DNA of 64,000 bases from VAXT01 sp963698015 (GTDB lineage: Bacteria; Actinomycetota; Thermoleophilia; Gaiellales; Gaiellaceae): positions 1,364,001 through 1,428,000 of the forward strand of contig OY969109.1 in assembly GCA_963698015.1 (NCBI GenBank). Direction: 5' to 3'. A program made the translations under genes and the position numbers. Under the pieces are notes generated by a model. The model worked only from the letters and a program-made list of their open reading frames with translations. It searched no databases and was not told the origin of the DNA. Below are positions 17,396 to 24,847 of the stretch, in pieces (positions within the stretch are counted from its first letter, which is position 1; each line of letters opens with the position of its first letter).

Positions 17396-18097
17396 TTAGT
17401 TCGCCTCTTGTGACTCCTCCGGCGCGGGCTCGGCTTCGGAAGCGACCTCGGCCTCAGCTCCGGCCACGGGCTCGGCTCCCGCAGCGACCTCGGCCTCCGG
17501 CTCCTCGACCGCCTCTTCCTCCGCGATCTTCTCCTCGATCGCGGCTTCGGCGGCGGCATGCTCCTCCTCGGCCAGCGCTTCGGCCGCCGCGGCCTCGGCC
17601 GCCTCGGCCTCCTCGATCGCCTGCAGGTCCTCCTCGGGCGGAAGCTCCCCGCCCTCGGGCACGACGAGCACGCGCGTCTCGACGGTCACCTCCGCGAACA
17701 GCTCGATCGGAACCTGGTAGCGGCCGATCCGCTTCAACGGCTCCTCGAGCCCGATCTTCCGGCGGTCGACCCGGACCTTGAGCTTGTCCCAGATCGTGTC
17801 CGCGAGGTTCGTCTGCGTGACCGACCCGAAGAGGACGCCCGTCTCGCCGGCCTTGACGTCGAAGCGGAGCTCCGCCTGGCCGAGCCGCTGCGCGATCTCC
17901 TGCGCCTGCTCGAAGCTCTGCGCCTCGTTCAGCGCGCGGCGCGCGTTCACCTTCTCGAGCTCCTTCACGCGCGCGGGGGTCGCCGGCTCCGCGAGCTGCC
18001 GCGGGAGCAGGAAGTTCCGCGCGTAGCCGCGCGCGACGTCGACGACCTCGCCGCGCAGCCCGAGCTTGTCCACGTCTTCCCGGAGAACGACCTTCAT
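17396..18097 (-). CDS. rplI: large-subunit ribosomal protein bL9 with long acidic tail
   Basis: The first ~148 residues are a normal bL9: N-terminal domain with VVDVARGYARNFLLPR, a connecting helix and the C-terminal domain ending near TVETRVLVVPEG. About 85 further residues are almost only Ala, Glu, Val and Pro, strongly acidic and probably disordered or helical. Total 233 residues against about 150 usually. The start codon ATG at 18097 has no clear Shine-Dalgarno; the bases before it instead repeat the end of rpsR. The tail has no recognised function. Confidence 0.92.
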   Translation of the reverse strand: MKVVLREDVDKLGLRGEVVDVARGYARNFLLPRQLAEPATPARVKELEKVNARRALNEAQSFEQAQEIAQRLGQAELRFDVKAGETGVLFGSVTQTNLADTIWDKLKVRVDRRKIGLEEPLKRIGRYQVPIELFAEVTVETRVLVVPEGGELPPEEDLQAIEEAEAAEAAAAEALAEEEHAAAEAAIEEKIAEEEAVEEPEAEVAAGAEPVAGAEAEVASEAEPAPEESQEAN

Positions 18098-18099
18098 CG

Positions 18100-18218
18100 T
18101 CAGTTCGAGACGTACGCCGAGGCACCGCTTGCGGTGCCGGTTTCAGGACGTGCGAGCTTTGCTCGCGCGTCCGTCGGAAATGACCGGTCGATAACGCTCA
18201 TCATCAGTTCGAAACGTA
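18100..18218. repeat. direct repeat enclosing two hairpins between rpsR and rplI
   Basis: The last 15 bases of rpsR (18204-18218) recur with one mismatch at 18100-18114 just before the rplI start, so both end in codons for Tyr-Val-Ser-Asn-stop. The ~90 bases between hold two near-perfect hairpins: GGCACCGC-TT-GCGGTGCC (18121-18138) and an 11-bp stem 18147-18157/18161-18171 with loop TTT and one mismatch. This looks like a small palindromic insertion or a local duplication in a ribosomal operon; it may also act as an RNA processing or attenuation element. Confidence 0.55.
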
Positions 18219-18479
18219 AGGAAGCAGTGCCATCTCCCGTGCGCGCTTCACGGCGACGGCCACCTGCCGCTGGTGGCGGCGGCACGTGCCGGTGATGCGG
18301 CGGGAGCGGATCTTGCCCTTCTCGGAGACATAGCGGCGAAGCTGGTTGAAGTTCTTCCAGTCCACCTCGTCGATCTTCTCCTTGCAGAAGTAGCAGGGCC
18401 GGCGCTTGCCGGGCCGCTCCATGGGCTGGCGACGGCGGCCTCCCTGGCGCTCTTTCTGGTCTCGGTCGCTACGCGCCAT
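18204..18479 (-). CDS. rpsR: small-subunit ribosomal protein bS18
   Basis: 91 residues, normal length. A basic N-terminal tail precedes the core RRPCYFCKEKIDEVDWKN, with the paired Cys, and the RNA-binding region RRITGTCRRHQRQVAVAVKR. The ATG at 18479 overlaps the ssb stop (ATGA). bS18 binds bS6 on the 30S platform, matching the cluster order rpsF-ssb-rpsR-rplI. The end of the gene is partly duplicated downstream. Confidence 0.94.
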   Translation of the reverse strand: MARSDRDQKERQGGRRRQPMERPGKRRPCYFCKEKIDEVDWKNFNQLRRYVSEKGKIRSRRITGTCRRHQRQVAVAVKRAREMALLPYVSN

Positions 18480-18922
18480 CAGAAGGGAATGTCGTCGTCG
18501 TTCGCGTTGCCGAAGTCGGCGTTCTCGGTGGTCGTCGTCGCGCCCGCGGGCACGAACTGGCGCTCGCCGCCGCCGCCCTCCGCATCGCCGCGGCTGCCGA
18601 GGAACTGGACGCTGTCGGCAATGATCTCCACCGCCTGGCGCTTGGTGCCGTCCTGCGCCTCCCACTCACGCCAGTCGAGCCGGCCGTCGACGCCCACTGG
18701 GCGGCCCTTCGAGAGGTACTGCGCGCAGCTCTCGCCCTGGTTGCCCCAGACGGTGACGTCGAAGTAGTTCGGCTTGTCGCCCCACTCGCCGGTCTGCGCA
18801 TCCTTCTGACGCGTGTTCACGGCCAGGCGGAGCTTGCAGACGGCGGTGCCGCTGGGTGTGTGGCGCAGCTCGGGGTCCTTGGTCAGGTTTCCGACGAGGA
18901 CGACTCGGTTGATGTTCGCCAT
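18479..18922 (-). CDS. ssb: single-stranded DNA-binding protein
   Basis: 147 residues. The OB fold (starting NRVVLVGNLTKDPELR, with WGDKPNYFDVTVWG) covers about the first 110 residues. A short Gly/Thr-rich linker then leads to the acidic C-terminal tip DDDIPF that recruits partner proteins. The start overlaps the rpsF stop by one base. It is the ssb copy expected in this ribosomal cluster and is intact. Confidence 0.95.
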   Translation of the reverse strand: MANINRVVLVGNLTKDPELRHTPSGTAVCKLRLAVNTRQKDAQTGEWGDKPNYFDVTVWGNQGESCAQYLSKGRPVGVDGRLDWREWEAQDGTKRQAVEIIADSVQFLGSRGDAEGGGGERQFVPAGATTTTENADFGNANDDDIPF

Positions 18923-19332
18923 TACTCCTCTCCTTCCAACTGTTCCGCGGCGCCGGGCTCGGGCCCGGCACCGGATTCGGCGAGTGTCTCAGCGTACTCC
19001 GGCTCGCGGTCGGAGCTCGGCGGCGGTCCCGAGGGGGTCGCGCCGGGCTTCAGCCGCCTGACGGCGAGGTGGCGCATGACGCCGTCCGTGATCTTGAGCA
19101 CGCGCGAGATCTCGTCCAGCGTTCCCGGCTCGACCGTGAACGTCAGCAGGTGATAGGTGCCTTCGGCCTTGTGGTCGATCTCGTAGGCGAGCCGGCGGCG
19201 TCCCCAGACGTCGTGGCTCTCGAAGGTCCCGCCTCCGCCCTCGACGAGCTCTCGCATGCGCGTGACGATCTCGTTCTGCCGCTCCTCGGGGAGCTCGACG
19301 TCGAACAGCAGCAAGATCTCGTAGTCGATCAA
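18922..19332 (-). CDS. rpsF: small-subunit ribosomal protein bS6 with acidic extension
   Basis: 136 residues from a TTG at 19332, placed after a GGAGG/GAGGGA ribosome site and directly before the first strand (DYEILLLFDVELP). The S6 fold with WGRRRLAYEI and TYHLLTFT ends near residue 100 (VMRHLAVRRLKP). The last ~35 residues are Pro/Glu/Ala-rich and acidic. The much longer in-frame ORF upstream has shadow composition and is not real. It is the first gene of the rpsF-ssb-rpsR-rplI unit; the ~110 bases upstream separate it from the divergent small membrane protein and show no clear promoter. Confidence 0.9.
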   Translation of the reverse strand: MIDYEILLLFDVELPEERQNEIVTRMRELVEGGGGTFESHDVWGRRRLAYEIDHKAEGTYHLLTFTVEPGTLDEISRVLKITDGVMRHLAVRRLKPGATPSGPPPSSDREPEYAETLAESGAGPEPGAAEQLEGEE

Positions 19333-19443
19333 GTTCCCTCTGGCCTCCTTCGGTCTGAGTCGGCCTCGCTCGGGGCTGCGCCGCTCGGGAACGATGCGGC
19401 GGGTGGCGAGGCAGGTGCCGGGCGACACTGTAGCATCGGCCTC

Positions 19444-19746
19444 GTGCAAGGCCGGCTGGCCCTCCTGCTCGGCGGAGCCGTGGTTGCGGGAGCCGCGGCG
19501 TACCGCGTCCTCGTGCGGCGCCAGCCCCCGCCGGTCGTTCCCGAGCCGCACGTGGAGGCGCTGAAGTCGAAGCTCGCAGAGTCCCGGGTCGTGGCCGAGG
19601 ACCGCGAGGAATTCGAGGCTGCCGAGACCCCGGTCGACCAGGCCGAGGCCGTCCCGCCCGAAGTGGGCGACCGCCGCCGTTCCGTCCACGAGCGGGGCCG
19701 AGAGATGGCGGAGCAAATGCGCCAGAACGCCACGCCGCCCGAGTAG
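19444..19746 (+). CDS. small single-pass membrane protein, unknown
   Basis: About 100 residues from a GTG at 19444. A hydrophobic helix (ALLLGGAVVAGAAAYRVL) lies at residues 5-22, followed by a positively charged stop-transfer and a charged, Glu/Arg-rich tail predicted helical (HVEALKSKLAES and later REMAEQMRQ). No family recognised. It diverges from rpsF. A longer in-frame ORF exists upstream but is antisense to rpsF. Topology suggests N-out or a short membrane anchor with a cytoplasmic tail. Confidence 0.5.
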   Translation: MQGRLALLLGGAVVAGAAAYRVLVRRQPPPVVPEPHVEALKSKLAESRVVAEDREEFEAAETPVDQAEAVPPEVGDRRRSVHERGREMAEQMRQNATPPE

Positions 19747-19751
19747 TCGCC

Positions 19752-19878
19752 GGGGTCAGACCCCGTGACAAGTTGGTGACGGCTCCCGGGCGGGGCTTGG
19801 CTCCATTGCGGCCGTCGGGCCCGGCGCCGTGACAGTTCTGTGACGCTTTCGGAGCCGATTTTTAGCCGGGTCTGACCC
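19752..19878. repeat. pair of GGGTC(A/T)GACCC palindromes at an intergenic boundary
   Basis: GGGGTCAGACCCC (19752-19764) and GGGTCTGACCC (19868-19878) bracket the 134-base spacer between the small membrane protein and the amidase; each is a short palindrome with a one-base centre, and both are followed by a TGACA/TGTCA element. They sit directly behind the two convergent stop codons, as dispersed palindromic repeats or bidirectional termination signals would. The interior is GC-rich with no gene. Confidence 0.5.
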
Positions 19879-19880
19879 TG

Positions 19881-20531
19881 TCAGCGCGGCGGTGTGAAGG
19901 CGGCCACGCCGGCGGTGAAGCCACGGGCGATCCGCCACTGGTACGAGCCCGACTGCAGGCGGCGCCGCTCGACAGGGTTCGTCATGAACCCGGTCTCGAC
20001 GAGGATCGCCGGCACGTTCGCCCAGTTGAATCCGGTCAGGTCGCCCCGCCCGGCGAGCCCGTTGTCCGCAGCACCGGTGGCCGCGACCGTCGCTCGCTGC
20101 ACGAGGCGGGCCGCGCGGAGGCTGCGGACGTAGATGTCGTTCGTCCAGCCACGGTGGTACGACGGGTACAGCGTCGCCATCCCGTGGCGCGAGGAGTCCG
20201 TCGACCCGTCCGCGTGGATCCGGAGCATGAGCGCCGCGTGCCGGCGGTTGCAGAACTGGGCGCGCGCCACGTTGCCGCCCGTTCCGTACCGGAAGATGGG
20301 GCCGGTCCGCGTCATCGCGACCCGGTAGCCGCGCCGCAGGAGGAGCGTCCGCGTCTTCCGGGCGATCGCGAGCGCGACCGCCGCCTCGCCCGAGGCTCCT
20401 CCTCCGTCCTTGATCTTGTACACGCGTGAGCCGGGCCCGATTGGCTCGGTCTGGCGCCCGACGGCAGGCGGCGTCCCATGGCCCGGGTCGAGGCAGATCA
20501 ACGCAGCCGCTACCGCTTCGACGATCATCAC
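19881..20531 (-). CDS. N-acetylmuramoyl-L-alanine amidase (Amidase_3)
   Basis: 216 residues. Zinc-amidase landmarks are in order: DPGHG near the N-terminus (His ligand), Glu in the ASGEAAVALAIARK helix, His of LRIHADG, and the catalytic Glu in LVETGFMTNPVERR. It cleaves the peptide stem from N-acetylmuramic acid in peptidoglycan. The N-terminus (VEAVAAALICL) is hydrophobic but very short for a signal peptide, so export is unclear; the start may be GTG 20531 or ATG 20528. There is no cell-wall-binding domain. Confidence 0.85.
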   Translation of the reverse strand: MMIVEAVAAALICLDPGHGTPPAVGRQTEPIGPGSRVYKIKDGGGASGEAAVALAIARKTRTLLLRRGYRVAMTRTGPIFRYGTGGNVARAQFCNRRHAALMLRIHADGSTDSSRHGMATLYPSYHRGWTNDIYVRSLRAARLVQRATVAATGAADNGLAGRGDLTGFNWANVPAILVETGFMTNPVERRRLQSGSYQWRIARGFTAGVAAFTPPR

Positions 20532-20540
20532 CGGAAGATG

Positions 20541-21314
20541 CTAGAGAGCGGCGCGCTCGGCGCTGCGCAGACCTCGCCACGCCCATACCGACAATCCGAC
20601 CGCGAGCGCGATCGCGACGGGGAACGCGACGGAGACGTGGTCCGTCGAGCCCGAGATCAAGCTGCGCCCGGCCTCGAGCAGCGAGGTCGCCGGGTTGACG
20701 CTCGCGACCGAGTGCAGCCACCCGCTGAGCAGGGCCAGCGGCACGTAGACGGGCGCAAAGAAGAGCGTCAGGAAGACGGGCAACTGCATGATCGGGCCGG
20801 CTTGCACGGTACGCAGGCGCATCGCGACACCGCTCGCCCAGAACGTCCCGGCGAGGTTCACGATCAGCGCCAGCGCGTACAGAGCGACGAGGTCGATCCC
20901 ACTCCCGCCGACCTGCATCCCGACGGCCAGCGCGACCACGGTCAGGATCACCGCCGTCACTGCCCAGCGGCCCGCAGCCGCCAGGGCGTAACCGGCGACG
21001 ATCCCGCTCCGGCGCGGCGCTGCGATCAGCAGTCGCCGCGCGAACCCGTACTCGAAGTCGCGAGCGATGCCGAAGCCCGTGAACACGCCGCCGAACGCGG
21101 CCGACTGGAGCAGCACGAAAACGAACTGGAACGCCGTGTACCCGTTCGGGAAGTCGAAGCCGGGAATGTTGTCCACGCGCGACAGTCCGCCGGCGAACGC
21201 CGTGAAGAAGAAGAGCGGGAAGATCATCCCGGGGAGGAACAGCGACGGCGTCGTGAACACGTTGTGCAGTACACGCCAGGCGACGGCGAACGCCACGGAC
21301 CAGAAATTCCTCAT
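20541..21314 (-). CDS. ABC-2 type transporter permease (second)
   Basis: 257 residues with six hydrophobic segments and the usual ABC-2 layout: a cytoplasmic N-terminus (RNFWSVAFAVAWRVLHN), an early helix with LFLPGMIFPLFFFT, and a late NPATSLLEAGRSLI stretch typical of DrrB/NodJ-like permeases. The ATG at 21314 overlaps the preceding permease stop (ATGA). It is similar in length and motif order to its partner and probably forms a heterodimeric exporter. A nine-base gap separates it from the amidase start; the exported compound is unknown. Confidence 0.85.
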   Translation of the reverse strand: MRNFWSVAFAVAWRVLHNVFTTPSLFLPGMIFPLFFFTAFAGGLSRVDNIPGFDFPNGYTAFQFVFVLLQSAAFGGVFTGFGIARDFEYGFARRLLIAAPRRSGIVAGYALAAAGRWAVTAVILTVVALAVGMQVGGSGIDLVALYALALIVNLAGTFWASGVAMRLRTVQAGPIMQLPVFLTLFFAPVYVPLALLSGWLHSVASVNPATSLLEAGRSLISGSTDHVSVAFPVAIALAVGLSVWAWRGLRSAERAAL

Positions 21315-22084
21315 GTCCTCGTCAACCTCATCTGAAGCGCCCAGTTCGCAAGCACCATGGCCGCGCCGGCGAGCACGGCCGCGAAGCCGAACGCGAGCCC
21401 GAGTGCCTGCCAGTTCCAGCCCTCGATGATCAGGCTGCGCAGGCCTTCGATCAGGTACGAGATCGGGTTGAACGTCGCGACCGTCCTGAACCAGCCGATC
21501 TCGATCAGGTTCCGCGGCAGGTTCATCGACGAGAGGAAAAGCCCGACGAACAGGAGCGGGAAGAGGCCCTGCACCGCCTCTCCCGAGCCTGTGCGGAGCG
21601 CAAAGAACGCCCCGAGCGCGCCGAACGCGATCGCGACCCCGGTCGCGAGGATGATCAGAACGATGCCGCCGACTATGCCCGACTCGAGCCGCACTCCGGC
21701 GATCAGCCCGACCGTGAGGTAGTAGCAGTTCTGGATGAAGGCGAGCACCGCGATCCCGCCCAGTTGCCCGACGATGAGCGCGCCGCCGCGCAGCGGAGTG
21801 AGCGCCAGCCGGTTCAGGAACCCGGTCTGGATGTCCCGCGCGAGATCCGTGCCCGCGTTCATGGTCGCGAAGAGCGCGCCCTGGATGAACGGGAAGGCGA
21901 GGAAGAAGGCGAGGAACGACTTCGACGGGAAGCCGGGGAGCTTCGTCGCGGGGCTGAGCCCGGCTGAGGTGACCGCGAGCAGCGCCGTCGGGAAGACGAA
22001 CGGGAAGATGATGTTCGCGGGCTGGCGCGCGGTCCGGACGATCGAGCGGCGGGCGACGTACCAGACCTGCGCGAGGGCGCTCAT
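21311..22084 (-). CDS. ABC-2 type transporter permease (first)
   Basis: 257 residues, paralogous to the following gene. It begins with SALAQVWYVARRSIVRTARQ and has six hydrophobic helices and the NPISYLIEGLRSLI motif near residue 212 that marks ABC-2 permeases of the daunorubicin-resistance type. Start and stop both overlap neighbours by four bases, so the three genes form one translationally coupled operon with the ATPase first. Confidence 0.87.
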   Translation of the reverse strand: MSALAQVWYVARRSIVRTARQPANIIFPFVFPTALLAVTSAGLSPATKLPGFPSKSFLAFFLAFPFIQGALFATMNAGTDLARDIQTGFLNRLALTPLRGGALIVGQLGGIAVLAFIQNCYYLTVGLIAGVRLESGIVGGIVLIILATGVAIAFGALGAFFALRTGSGEAVQGLFPLLFVGLFLSSMNLPRNLIEIGWFRTVATFNPISYLIEGLRSLIIEGWNWQALGLAFGFAAVLAGAAMVLANWALQMRLTRT

Positions 22085-23064
22085 CGGGCGGTGGGCTCCG
22101 CTTCCTCCTCCTCCGCTGCGCCCTCGAGCGAGCGGCCGGTCTTGGCGAGGAAGACGTCATCGAGGCTCGGGGCGTGCAGCGCGAGGTTCTCTAGCTTGAT
22201 CCCGCCGGCGTCGAGCGCCCGCACGATCCCGGCGAGGTCCTCGACGCCGTGCTCGAGCCGGACTGCGACGCCCTTCGCGGAGCCGCCGGTCGGCTCGCCG
22301 AACTGCTCGAGGATGCGCGCGATCGCCTCGGGCGTGGCGCCGTCGGCGGGAATCGCCTCGACCGTCGGCCGGCCGATCTGGGCCTTCAGCTCCGACGGTG
22401 TGCCTTCGGCCACGATGTGCCCGTGGTCGATGATCCCGACGCGGTCGGCGAGCGAGTCGGCCTCCTCCAGGTACTGCGTGGTCAGGAAGACGGTGACGCC
22501 GTCCTCGCGCGCGAGCCGCGCCACCTCGCCCCAGAGTGCGCTTCGGCTCTGCACGTCGAGCCCGGTGGTCGGCTCGTCGAGGAAGAGGATCGTCGGCCGA
22601 TGCGCGAGCGCGAGCGCAAGGTCGAGCCTGCGCTTCATCCCGCCCGAGTAGCCGCCCACCTTGCGGTCGGCCGCGAGCGTGAGCCCGACCCGCTCGAGCA
22701 GCTCCTGCGAGCGGACGCGGCGCTCGGAGCGAGGGATCCCGTGCAGCGCACACTGGAGGTTGAGGTGCTCCCGGCCGGTGAGCAGGTTGTCGAGCGCGGC
22801 CTCCTGGAGCGCGGCGCCGATCGCGGTGCGGACCTTGGGCCCCTCCTTGACGATGTCGAAGCCGGCCACGCGCGCGCTGCCCGAGGTGGGGGGCAGGAGT
22901 GTCGTCAGCATGTGCACCGTCGTCGACTTCCCGGCGCCGTTCGGCCCCAGGAAGCCGTAGATCTCACCGGGCTCGACGCGGAGGTCGATTCCGTCGACCG
23001 CGCGGATGTCGCCCTTGAACGTGCGGACGAGCCCCTTGGCCTCGATCCCGTGTGCACGAGCCAT
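22081..23064 (-). CDS. ABC transporter ATP-binding protein, DrrA type
   Basis: 327-residue exporter ATPase. Walker A LGPNGAGKST lies near residue 38, followed by the Q-loop, the signature YSGGMKRRLDLA, Walker B ILFLDEPTTGLD and the switch region TTQYLEEAD. The C-terminal ~90 residues form the DrrA-like extension with HAPSLDDVFLAKTG. It energises the two permeases downstream. The divergent MarR gene 81 bases away is the likely regulator, suggesting inducible drug or lipid-like compound export. Confidence 0.9.
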   Translation of the reverse strand: MARAHGIEAKGLVRTFKGDIRAVDGIDLRVEPGEIYGFLGPNGAGKSTTVHMLTTLLPPTSGSARVAGFDIVKEGPKVRTAIGAALQEAALDNLLTGREHLNLQCALHGIPRSERRVRSQELLERVGLTLAADRKVGGYSGGMKRRLDLALALAHRPTILFLDEPTTGLDVQSRSALWGEVARLAREDGVTVFLTTQYLEEADSLADRVGIIDHGHIVAEGTPSELKAQIGRPTVEAIPADGATPEAIARILEQFGEPTGGSAKGVAVRLEHGVEDLAGIVRALDAGGIKLENLALHAPSLDDVFLAKTGRSLEGAAEEEEAEPTAR

Positions 23065-23087
23065 TCCTCGACTCTACAGGAAGATTC

Positions 23088-23133
23088 TTGAGACAGTCAA
23101 ATATTGATACTTGCAGAGGTCAAAGCTCTCAAG
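23088..23133. promoter_or_regulatory. probable MarR operator between exporter and marR
   Basis: In the 81-base divergent spacer TTGA-GACAG-TCAA (23088-23100) is a palindrome of the usual MarR site type, and a second imperfect symmetric site runs from CTTG at 23110 to CAAG at 23133. The region is notably AT-richer than its surroundings. Assignment rests on position and symmetry only. Confidence 0.5.
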
Positions 23134-23145
23134 TACCATGACAGC

Positions 23146-23589
23146 ATGGCCGTCCTCAGCAAGGCGAAGACGCCCGCGCACGAGGCACAGGAGCTCTTCT
23201 TCGAGATCGGCATGGAGACGCGCAAGCGGATCGTGGCCCAGCTCGCCGAGCTCGGCTTGACGTTCCCGCTCGCACACGCTTTGCGCGTGCTCGAGCCCGG
23301 CCGTCCGCGGCCGATGAGCGAGCTCGCCGAACTGCTCCTCTGTGACGCGTCCAACGTCACGGCGCTCGCGGATCGCCTCGAGAGCAAGGGCCTCGCCGAG
23401 CGCCAACCCCATCCCGGCGACCGCCGAGTGAAGGCGCTTGCGCTCACCGACGATGGAACGGACATCCGCGACCGCGTGCTCGACCTGATGTCCGAGCCGC
23501 CGCCGCCGATCGCCGCGCTCCCGGCCGCGGATCAGCGAGCGCTCCGCGACATCCTGCGCCGCGCGGTCGAGATCCAGCGCCGCGGCTAG
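23146..23589 (+). CDS. MarR-family transcriptional regulator
   Basis: 147 residues from ATG 23146. Winged-helix core: helix-turn-helix with MSELAELLLCDASNVTALADRLESKGL and the wing with the DRRVKALALTD pattern, flanked by dimerisation helices. It is divergent from the ABC exporter, so repression of both with relief by a small ligand is the expected mode. The 14-codon longer form starting upstream would overlap the operator; the ATG fits better. Confidence 0.87.
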   Translation: MAVLSKAKTPAHEAQELFFEIGMETRKRIVAQLAELGLTFPLAHALRVLEPGRPRPMSELAELLLCDASNVTALADRLESKGLAERQPHPGDRRVKALALTDDGTDIRDRVLDLMSEPPPPIAALPAADQRALRDILRRAVEIQRRG

Positions 23590-23702
23590 AGGCGAAGTGC
23601 GCCGGAAGGACAGGGAGGGCAGTGCTTCCGACGAGGTGCGTTAGACGGCCGCGCCGGCGAAGCCGCCGCGGCCTCTCTGGTCGGCGCCGACGAGTCGGCG
23701 CC

Positions 23703-24257
23703 TTAGGCCGCTACAGAGTGATGCTGGTGAGCCAGCTCGACGAGACCGGCCAGGAGCTCGGTCAGCGCGGCGCCCGCGTTCTCGTCCGTCAGGTTCAGGT
23801 CGGGGTCGAACCGCTCCCAGGCGATCGGGAGAGCGACCTCCGGGTTCTCGAGCACGACGGCCCCGGGGAAGAGGAGCGCGTCACGGACTTGCTGCTGAGC
23901 ACGACGAGTCCCGCCGCGGCCGCTCGAGGCGCCCATGATCGCCACGGGCTTCCAGCGCAGCACGGACGCGAGGGCCGGCCGAGAGAGCCAGTCGATCGCG
24001 TTCTTGAGCACGCCGGACGTCCCGCGGTTGTACTCGGGCGTCGCGAGCAGGAGCGCATCGGCCTCCGCGACGGCCGCCCGCAGCTCGGCCACGGGCTCGG
24101 GGTCGCCGGCCGTCTCGAGGTCGTCGTTATAGAGCGGGATCAGCGACAGGTCGAAGAGCTCCACGTCCGGCGGTGCGAGCTCGGCCGCAGCCCGCAGGAG
24201 CGCGGTGTTGTACGAGCGCTCCCGCAGGCTGCCGGAGATGCCGAGGATCTTGGTCAC
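23703..24257 (-). CDS. NADPH-dependent FMN reductase
   Basis: 184 residues of flavodoxin fold. ISGSLRERSYNTAL at the N-terminus binds FMN phosphate; TPEYNRGTSGVLKNAIDWLS is the second signature. It is related to chromate/azo reductases of the NADPH_dep_FMN_red family. The GTG at 24257 overlaps the YceI stop (GTGA), so the two are co-translated. The 113-base stretch from 23590 to 23702 between this stop and the MarR stop shows only GC-rich sequence with GGCGCCGACGAGTCGGCGCC (23680s-23700s), a plausible terminator stem. Confidence 0.85.
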   Translation of the reverse strand: MTKILGISGSLRERSYNTALLRAAAELAPPDVELFDLSLIPLYNDDLETAGDPEPVAELRAAVAEADALLLATPEYNRGTSGVLKNAIDWLSRPALASVLRWKPVAIMGASSGRGGTRRAQQQVRDALLFPGAVVLENPEVALPIAWERFDPDLNLTDENAGAALTELLAGLVELAHQHHSVAA

Positions 24258-24760
24258 GAACGCACCGCGGTGATGTCGGCGGTGATCTCGACGCGCGTCG
24301 GGCCCCACTCGATCTCGCCCTCGACGCGGAAGAGCGTCTTCTCGACGCCGTCGGCGTCCTTGCCCGTCGCCTGGAACTTCGCGTCCAGCTCGACCGGGAT
24401 CGCAACTTCCTTGACGGTCAGGTCGCCGAAGATCTTGTGGCGATCGCCGTCGACGTGCTCGATCCGGCTCGACTGGAACGTGATCTCCGGATACCGCTCC
24501 GTCCCGAGCAGGTCGTTCGAGCGCAGGTGATCGTCGCGCATCTCGTTGTCGGTGAGCACGCTCGGCGTGCGGACGACGCCCCGCGCGGACTGCTCCTCGC
24601 CGCCCTCGACGGTACCCTCGAAGTCCGTGAACCGGCCGCTGATCGACTTCATCATCGAGTCCGTGTCGACGACGTCGAAGCGGATGCTCGAATGGACCGG
24701 GTCGACCGTCCATGTTCCGGTGGGGATGAGGGTCGAGGTCTCTGTCTGAATGGCTGACAC
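24254..24760 (-). CDS. YceI-family protein
   Basis: 168 residues from a GTG preceded by AAGGAG. The family start TWTVDPVHSSIRF is near residue 14, followed by the FEGTVEGG and LRSNDLL segments and the final EIEWGPTRVEITADI strand of the lipocalin-like barrel that binds isoprenoid or other lipids. It has no signal peptide, so it is cytoplasmic. Paired with a flavin reductase and a divergent MarR gene, an oxidative- or organic-acid-stress role is likely by analogy. Confidence 0.87.
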   Translation of the reverse strand: MSAIQTETSTLIPTGTWTVDPVHSSIRFDVVDTDSMMKSISGRFTDFEGTVEGGEEQSARGVVRTPSVLTDNEMRDDHLRSNDLLGTERYPEITFQSSRIEHVDGDRHKIFGDLTVKEVAIPVELDAKFQATGKDADGVEKTLFRVEGEIEWGPTRVEITADITAVRS

Positions 24761-24797
24761 GTGGTCTCCTTCCCTAAGTAGTGCTAATATTTGTGCG

Positions 24798-24847
24798 CTC
24801 AATAGTTGAGCAGTCATGAATATAGCGGAGAATGATTGAGTAGTCAA
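24798..24847. promoter_or_regulatory. probable operator region of the second MarR gene
   Basis: The divergent spacer is AT-rich. It contains the perfect palindrome CTCAA-TAG-TTGAG (24798-24810), an overlapping TTGA-GCAG-TCAT, and TTGA-GTAG-TCAA (24836-24847) that covers the TTG start of marR. The same TTGA-N4/5-TCAA core is present before the MarR gene at 23146. Confidence 0.55.

Noticed and set aside
19333..19443. S6:S18-type autoregulatory leader before rpsF
   Set aside because: The leader is short and I could not find the conserved bulged stem with confidence.
20541..22160. 539-residue single permease
   Set aside because: Only the last 257 codons have membrane helices and ABC-2 motifs; the front is a shadow of the first permease.
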